Assembly: GCA_902729315.2 (NCBI GenBank)
Contig: LR746276.1
Location: forward strand, 6,385,169-6,449,168
Direction: 5' to 3'
Length of the DNA: 64,000 nucleotides
Source: Spirodela intermedia
Taxonomy: Eukaryota; Streptophyta; Magnoliopsida; Alismatales; Araceae
This document shows, one piece after another, positions 57,642-64,000 of the stretch. The translations under genes and the position numbers were made by a program. The first letter of the stretch is position 1. The number at the start of each line of letters is the position of its first letter. The notes beneath the pieces are model-generated. The model saw only the letters and a list, made by a program, of their open reading frames with translations. It was not told where the DNA came from and searched no databases.

Positions 57642-59351
57642 ATGAATAGCTTCCACTCAGATGGAGGTTATGTCACCCCCAACATGGTCTCCTTCGCCGG
57701 CTTGGAGAGCACCAGCAGCAGCAACGGCAACCAGAAGCCGCAGCAACAGCAGATGTGGGATTGGGAGCCCACCGCCGCACAGACCCACCACGCCGCCGAT
57801 CTTCACCACCAACCTCCTCTCTTCACCGCCTCGCCCGTCAACAGCAGCCCATACAGTTTCCCGCCCATGGGGATCGGTAGCGGCGGCGGGTATCCCTTCC
57901 ACTCCATAGTGGCAGAAGACTACCCGGCGGCGCTCATCAAGAACGAGGACGATAGGGGCGTGGGCCAGATTGGGCTTAACCTTGGCCGGCGGACTTACTT
58001 CCCTTCTGGGGAGGCCGCCGCCATCGAGCAGCTCTTCCGGCGATCGAGAGGGATCTACCAGGTGGGCCAGCAGGCGACGCGGTGCCAGGCGGAGGGGTGC
58101 AAGGCCGACCTCTCGGTCGCGAAGCACTACCACCGGCGGCACAAGGTATGCGAGCTCCACTCCAAGGCCACAGTGGTGGTCGCCGGCGGGATGCAGCAGC
58201 GTTTCTGCCAGCAATGCAGCAGGTGGGTTTCTCTCTTTCCGAGTAAAAAAAAAAAAAACTTGATAACAGAGATCGCCGTTTGAAGCGCGACCCACACATG
58301 CTTTCCTCTTCTTCGTCAATTTCTTCCTCTTCAGAGAGCTCACTTCCGGGCCTTTCTTCAGAGAAAGGATCCTCGTTTTCTCTCTGAGGTTGATTTCATC
58401 TGCCTCTTTGATAATGGGCGTGGTAGATATTCGGGAATGGACTTGGGTCGCTGAGGAGGAGCGTATCTTGAACTGGGGTGTGTTTCATTTCTTGAGAGGC
58501 TCCACTGCTTCCAAGGATGTGAGGTCGATGTCTCTGGTCCGCAAGCTGTTTAGGGTTAGAGAGTCCCCTCCCATCTCCCTCGATTTCTCCTCGGATGACG
58601 GCGTTTGGAGGAAATTTGAATTGACCCCGTTGGCCTGTGGTTAAGCATTCTGGTTTCACGGCTCAATCTCTCACCGCCGCAGTGAAGCCGGAAGGGCTTG
58701 AATCGACCCTGCAAATATATCTTCTCGCCCAATGTAGATGATAACACTGCCATTGATTTCCTCTTTGATATTGGTTTCTGCTGTCGCTTTTTGGATCCTT
58801 CTGAACGATGGTGTAACTGCCACTGCCGTTCATACATTGTCTCTGTTGCACTGTCCCCCGACAACTCTCTTTTTCTTCTCTCTCTTCTTTCTTCTCTGCT
58901 CTCCTTCTCCCTCTCTCTCCGTCTTCCTTTCTGCCCTCTCTTGATTATGGGTTAATGAAAATGGAGAGAACCGCGGCCTTTCCTCACTATCTCACGGTCG
59001 TCGGCGTCTTGTTTGTCAGATTTCACCCGCTGTCGGAGTTCGACGAGGCCAAGCGGAGCTGTAGGAAGCGCCTGGCCGAGCACAACCGCCGGAGAAGGAA
59101 GTCGCAGTCTTCTCCGACGATGTCTACAGCAGGAAGCGATCGATCCAACCCGACGGACAGCTCCGTCAGCTCCATGGACAGGAGCAGGCTTCCCTCCAGT
59201 AACCCGACGAGGAACGACGGTGGGTTTCTCTCTCCTGTTGCTATGCGTTGTCAAGGTTTCATCTTTCCGTGCCTTCCCGTCTCCTCAACGTCTCTCTTGA
59301 TTTAGTCCTCTCTCGCCGACGCATGTTCTACAATTTTTTCAGTCTTTCTAT

Positions 59352-59395
<44 letters not shown>

Positions 59396-59881
59396 GTGCA
59401 ACAATTTCCTAGTTTTTCTTTCGCTCTCTCTCGCTAAACGGGCTCTTCTCGGACTTCTGTGTGGGCAGCGGCGGCAGCTAAGCACCTTATTCCCCGACCT
59501 GCGACCAGCGCCAGTACGATCTCCGGCATCAGTCAGAATAACGCAAGCTTAGATAACCACAAGACGGCAGCCCATTTGTGGAACGGTCCGTCTCTCTCTC
59601 TCGGAGGAGGCGGCAGCGCTGCGGCAGTATCGGAGAAAGGCTCCGGCTTCGGCTTCCTCTCCCACTATTCCCCTCAGATGCCCTCCTGGGTCTTTGTCTC
59701 AGATGACAACAACAACACCAGCGGCAGTCAGCCCTCATCTTCTTCCTCCTCCAGCCTCTTCCTCCATTCGCCGGCTCTCTTCTGCAACACGCCCACGGAG
59801 GCCTCTCAGTCCGTCTCAACGCTCGCCGAGACGAACCTTCTCCAGCTCGGCCAGGGACTGCTCGAGGTGGACTTCATCTGA
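57642..59881 (+). CDS. SPL8: SBP-box transcription factor, SPL8/LIGULELESS1 type
   Basis: Three coding exons, 57642-58222, 59020-59219 and 59469-59881, total 1194 nt (397 residues). The start is [10 protein letters not shown]. The [10 protein letters not shown] motif (about 111-120) precedes the SBP domain, as in SPL8 and LG1. The SBP domain (about 147-223) has [20 protein letters not shown], then [39 protein letters not shown] and HNRRRRKSQ. This gives both zinc sites and the bipartite nuclear signal. The intron inside the domain is at the conserved place. SBP factors bind GTAC cores. SPL8/LG1 members act in pollen sac, trichome and ligule or leaf-angle development. No miR156-like target was seen in the coding exons or nearby 3' UTR, as expected for this clade. 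Intron 2 holds a CT run (59358-59394). Confidence 0.93.
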
Positions 59882-60974
59882 ACCCTCCCCTCCTCCCACG
59901 CTCACACGGCCGCCGCCGGAGACTGCTCACATCTACTTTCCTCTTTCCTCGTTATCACATCGCCGGCAATAATGGTGGGGGCTTGAACTGTTCCAGTGCC
60001 TCCTAATGGCGGCGGCTTCTCCTTGGTTTTGAAGTGGTTTCTTCCCCCCCCCCCATCCTTGTTCTTCCCTTCTCATCGGTCTCCTCTCTGCATGAGATAA
60101 CAGAGCCTTCCTTGCCCTCACCAGGAAAGCCCACGGAACGAAAGATGTTGCATTCAATGAACTGATAGAGAGAGAGATAGGTAGAGCGATAGAGAGAGAG
60201 AAACGGAGCAGTTGGATGTCGATGGCCTGCGGTACGGAACATCAAAATCATGTGGGGCTTGCCGAGCCTCTGACATTGGGGAGGAGAGGAGAAGGGCGGC
60301 CTTTCAGGCACCGCAGGCCTACGGAAAGTGTCGGAGACGACGAGCACGCCCGCGGTGTGTGTATGATGCACCGCCGGGCCGACGGAGCACCGCACCCGTG
60401 GAGCAACCCGGTGCACAAAATCCGCTGCGTTCCCCGCGGTTTCCTGGGGTTCCGCGGGTGCATCGTACCGCACAGCTTTAATGTACGATGGGAATATATA
60501 TTATCCAGGAACATAGGAAAAGCGGCCAATAAAAGAGCCTTCCTCAACACAGCCGCCCCCCTGGGGCGCGGTCTGCTGTACCCGCGGGCCTCCCTAAGCG
60601 TTGTCTACCCACCCGTTTCACGATTTTTCTACCGTTACGTTATATTTCCTCACACGATTGTTTGGTCAATCCGTAATAGTCGGTTTCGTCTCTCTCCGTG
60701 TCGTCAACGCTCTTTGACCTTGCTGGTTCTCATTGGGCCCATTGGGGCCAGAAGAGGCTGATGGAGGCGGCCCAACAGCGCCCATCGAAGGCGAAGGATA
60801 CCCGTAAAAGGCTGCGCCAGCGGTGTCCAAGAACAGAAGATGGGCGGCGGAAATCCCCGGCGACAACTGCGAGCTGGGGGAGGCGAGGGTCAACGCTAAT
60901 TTACAGTACCTCTCCAGGGGGGTGGGACGGCGCCTTTACTGCAAAATTAGGAGAGGATGACGATGGCGGCGGCG
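59882..60974. other. SPL8 3' UTR and intergenic DNA
   Basis: Begins with the SPL8 3' UTR and a C run near 60047-60055. The rest (about 60200-60950) is GC-rich with open frames on both strands, none recognisable. The right part is the 3' flank of the next gene. Confidence 0.5.
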
Positions 60975-61716
60975 CTAGAAGTCGTCGTCCTCGTCGTCTC
61001 TGCGCCGCCGGGTGAAGTTCCTAAAGACGGTAGCGACGGCCCCCAGAACCAGGAACGTAACAAAAAAGTCAAACCCTCCTCCGACCCCGATGGCGACGCT
61101 CGGCCCGGGCGAGAAGAAGGTGAACGGCGACCAGCCCCACCCGCCGTAGTACGGCGAGCCGTAGCCGTACCTTCCGATGAGCGGCGGCGCCACCGGCGGG
61201 TTGACGTAGATGTTGGTCCTACACAAGATGCAATCGGCTCAATCCCACAGTCGCCGGAGAAATCGCTGGCTCAATGAAAGCATGAGATTGAGGGCGGCGG
61301 CGTTCCACCTTGAATTGTTGATCCTGGGGCCGGAGGAACGGGGCGCCGACGGGCGGAAGGCCTGCCCCCCAATTCTGCCTCCGGATTTGGCGGCGGCGGC
61401 GTCGCCGACGGAGCTGAGAGTCAGGATGCCGGCGGCGGCGGCGACGAGGGCCAGCTTCGCCAGCCGCAGCTTGAATGCTCTGGTGGTGCGTCACAGCATT
61501 AGACCAGGGTAAGCCATTACCGGACCAGAAGAAGAACGGAGGCCGCGTCGGAGGTGGGGGGAGGGAGAGAAAACCATACCTTGGGTGATCGGCGTCCTTC
61601 TCCATGGTCGCCCGGCAGCCGAACAGCGGCGGCGGCTTTAGCACCCTGCGCCGCGGCTGGGCGCAGCCGAGGGGGATGCTGGTCAGGAAGCTCTGCTGGG
61701 AGAAGGCCAGGGCCAT
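60975..61716 (-). CDS. Small chloroplast-targeted membrane protein, function unknown
   Basis: Three exons, 61716-61580, 61479-61309 and 61218-60975, total 552 nt (183 residues) with matched phases. The N terminus MALAFSQQSFLTSIPLGCAQ is rich in Ser and Arg and poor in acids, like a plastid transit peptide. An Ala-rich hydrophobic stretch (LALVAAAAAGILTLSSVG) ending in an alanine run looks like a second, lumen-type signal or membrane helix. Next is SGGRIGGQAFRPSAPRSSGP, then TNIYVNPPVAPPLIGRYGYG, a Gly/Tyr/Trp-rich segment, a hydrophobic helix (GFDFFVTFLVLGAVATVF), and an Arg-then-acidic tail RRRRDDEDDDF. The GGRIGG-x-x-F motif recalls the start of DUF1517 plastid proteins, but the long DUF1517 domain is absent. 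Confidence 0.8.
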
Positions 61717-62311
61717 GGCGCTCGCACTCTCTCTCTCTCTCTCTCGCTTTCTCTCTTCCTTGGGGTCAAGAATACCCCACCGTAGTGTAGATTTTTGAGG
61801 GCCGGCGTTGAGGAGGAGACGCTTCCACGATTCAGTAAACGAGAGGCTGGAAGAGGCTGGGCGCCGCAGGGCGAGATCTTTTTTCCACCGCAAGACAAAC
61901 AAATAATAAAGTCAAACAAAAATATTTATTTCGTCTCTCTCGATCCGTCGCAACGCTCAAAACCATATTTTTATCAGAGACAATAATAATATAAGATATT
62001 TTTCCTGCTGTATAATTTCCCGGAATATTATTCTTAGAAATAAAAATAATTAATTATTAACGCCTATATTTACGAGAGTGAATATTATCTCCTGTGAGTG
62101 GTAGATCATTAATTCGTGTTTTATTCATCATTTTTTCATAAAGAATATTCAACATTTTTGCTCAGTATTATATCTTATTATTTATTTGGAAAATTTGGAA
62201 AAAAAGACTATTTTGATTCCAAGTCCTCGTAAATTATATCAATCTCAAAAAAACAATCTGAAAAGATAAACAAAATCGACTTCCTCAGCCGTTGGATCGA
62301 GAAACTCTGCG

Positions 62312-62331
62312 TTAGGGTTAGGGTTAGGGTT
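62312..62331. repeat. Telomere-type (TTAGGG)3 motif
   Basis: Three perfect tandem TTAGGG units plus TT. Read the other way this contains AACCCTAA words, like the plant telo-box. It lies about 600 bp upstream of the small plastid-protein gene and downstream of the RING gene. Confidence 0.85.
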
Positions 62332-62473
62332 CCCCACGGGAAAAACAACAGAAATTCTGTATTTATCTATATATATATATATACTTTGAATGAATGTTCC
62401 AAGACAAGGTATGGTTCTTGAGCTGTTCTTCTGCCAACCGATGAACCTGCAACTGTTTTAATGACTCTCTGTG

Positions 62474-62517
62474 AACGACGACCACGACGACGACGACGAC
62501 CACGACGACGACCACGA
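62474..62517. repeat. (ACG)n trinucleotide repeat
   Basis: An imperfect run of GAC/ACG triplets interrupted by ACC, just downstream of the RING-H2 gene. Confidence 0.85.
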
Positions 62518-62602
62518 CTCTGTGTTGTTATTTACAGGCAGTGTGCTATTTACAAGGAGGGCCAGCTCTCTCTCTCTCTCTCTCTCTTTCTTTCTCTCTC
62601 TA

Positions 62603-63906
62603 TCAGGAAGGGCACGCGGAAGACTTGCAGATTGGGCACCAATTCTTCTGCCGGAGCCACTGATGGACGCAGCCCACGTGGTAGAAGTGACCGCAGTGAA
62701 GCTTGCCGATTTCATCACCCGCGAGGTACTCTTCCTGAAGTCAACCAAGGCAACGGAGACACCAGGGTCAATGATTGTGAGATCACCTGAAACGCCAGCT
62801 GGTCTTATTTCTGAAATCCAGCGACGAAGTCAACCCGTTGATATAACCAAAAGTATTTAACACACGATCGGACCGGATAATCCCAACGTGGGACATATTC
62901 TCAGACGCGTAGAGAATTTAGTACCAATGTCATAAAAACCGGTTGACTTTTGGAAGGTTGGCCGGGTCAAACTGTGTTCTTCCAAAGAAACGTATGGTGA
63001 TTCTGGAAACCCGCAACATAATCAAATGGCCATATATGTGGAGGGGTATTCCCACATGTCCAACACCGTGACTTGCGATGTGGGACTACTTCGGACTATC
63101 GGAAAGAGATTTGGGGACGCGCTCCGGCGGTCATCCAGTTGGGCGAGTTGACCTCTCAAAAGTCAACTCCATCCACTGTCTTTCGCCAATAAAACTGCGT
63201 CTTTCTATGTTCGAAGAGCTAGCCGGAGCGAAAATCAATGGATGATATCACGAGATAAATCCGATGCGGGCCCAATCTAGGGGAGAGAAATGTAGGCAGG
63301 GATGTGTGGCGGCGGTCATCCAGTGGGCGTGAGCTGACCACCGGAAGAGGACGGTTGACCAAGGGTTGAAAGATACCTGGCAGACGCTACATTTCACGTC
63401 GTCGCCGCCGCCGCATGAGGCGTCGGAGGTCGATGGAAGCCCGTAGATGCTCCTCTGGAGGCACCTCGCCAGCGCTTCCTCGGTCAGCGCTGTGCTGACG
63501 GTGCCCATCTCCTCCTCGAGAGCCAGCAGCTCCTGTTTCACGAAGAAGATCCCAAGCTCTTGAATAATCCCTCCGATTTTATTTATTTTTAATTTTCTGA
63601 AGTGTAAAAAGCCTATTTTTATTCGATCGATGGATGAATGGATGTGTGCGGATCGATCGTTTGAGAACCTCGTAGGACATGTCGTCGATGTCAAGCCTCA
63701 GCTCTCGATGCTGGTCCCGGAAGCTGACGCCGGCCAAGAGCAGGTTTGCCTCGAGAGCCATCAGCTGCTGTTGATCGTGGGAGGATCTCCAGAGTCAACG
63801 GGTGAAGGATGCGGATAAAAGAGGAGGCTTTTCCAAAAATGGAGATAGAGCGAACCTCGTAAGTCAATTCCTCGTCCTGCTCGATCCTCTCCAGGGCCAG
63901 CAACAT
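62603..63906 (-). CDS. RING-H2 E3 ubiquitin ligase, MBR/HIP1 type (3' end; 5' end outside)
   Basis: Four exons are visible in one phase: 63906-63856, 63764-63669, 63532-63377 and 62734-62603. The acceptor of the second may instead be three bases earlier. They encode MLLALERIEQDEELTYE, then MALEANLLLAGVSFRDQHRE and LRLDIDDMSYE, ELLALEEEMGTVSTALTEEA, and the RING. The RING-H2 reads C-x2-C (CSVC), then LHCGHFYHVGC and CPIC, spaced C-x2-C-x14-C-x-H-x2-H-x2-C-x10-C-x2-C, followed by a short tail ACPS. The order DxxHRxxRLDIDxMSYEELLALEE then RING is the C terminus of plant MBR1/HIP1/ZFP1-like ligases, which transfer ubiquitin from an E2 to substrates such as Mediator subunit MED25. Upstream exons lie beyond the right edge. 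The repeated LLALE phrase at the start of exons hints at internal exon duplication. A 642-bp intron splits the RING. Confidence 0.9.
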
Positions 63907-63981
63907 CTGGGGCATTGGAAAAAACAATAGTTTATTTCTCAAATAATGAACTGTTAAAAGCGGTGTTGAAGGAAGATCGGG

Positions 63982-64000
63982 TTAGAGAGAGAGAGAGAGA
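63982..64000. repeat. GA microsatellite at the right edge
   Basis: A GA run reaches the end of the window, inside an intron or the 5' part of the RING gene. Confidence 0.85.

Overview
This is a flowering-plant nuclear genomic window, most likely a monocot. All genes are plant families with spliced structures, and two coding styles coexist. The histone H4, AINTEGUMENTA-like, PPR, ZEITLUPE, SPL8 and FPF1-like genes are very GC-rich at third positions. The MYB3R gene is AT-rich. Such bimodality is typical of several monocot lineages. The non-coding DNA is loaded with GA/CT microsatellites. The species is not identifiable by eye.

Layout, left to right: the 5' part of XRCC3 (minus, cut by the left edge) lies head-to-head with an intronless histone H4 (plus) across a 472-bp shared promoter. 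A 1.7-kb degenerate satellite carrying GA tracts follows, then an FPF1-like gene (minus) with a stop at codon 5. About 7.5 kb of gene-poor DNA leads to a nine-exon AINTEGUMENTA-like AP2 factor (plus) with the family's 9-nt micro-exon. An E-class PPR gene (minus) follows. It is divergent from a large three-repeat MYB3R gene (plus, 11 coding exons over 17.4 kb), whose third intron holds an old full-length Ty1/Copia element in the same orientation. Next come a DUF1644 zinc-binding protein (minus), a small proline-rich plant protein (minus), and the blue-light receptor F-box protein ZEITLUPE (minus, 2 exons). Then a non-basic HLH protein of the IBH1/AIF type (plus), an SPL8/LIGULELESS1-type SBP factor (plus), a small chloroplast-targeted membrane protein (minus), and the 3' end of an MBR/HIP1-type RING-H2 E3 ligase (minus, cut by the right edge).

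The genes form no operon-like system. Themes that recur are cell-cycle and S-phase functions (XRCC3, H4, MYB3R, AIL) and light or growth control (ZTL, FPF1-like, IBH1-like, SPL8). I found no convincing previously undescribed system. The strongest points for follow-up are the FPF1 nonsense codon, the XRCC3/H4 bidirectional promoter, the Copia insertion that splits the R1 MYB repeat with a 5'-LTR deletion, two unusual tandem-repeat arrays, and a (TTAGGG)3 telomere-type motif.

Exon coordinates were derived by hand from splice-site consensus, phase bookkeeping and family conservation. All family assignments are by recognition of motifs, not by database search.
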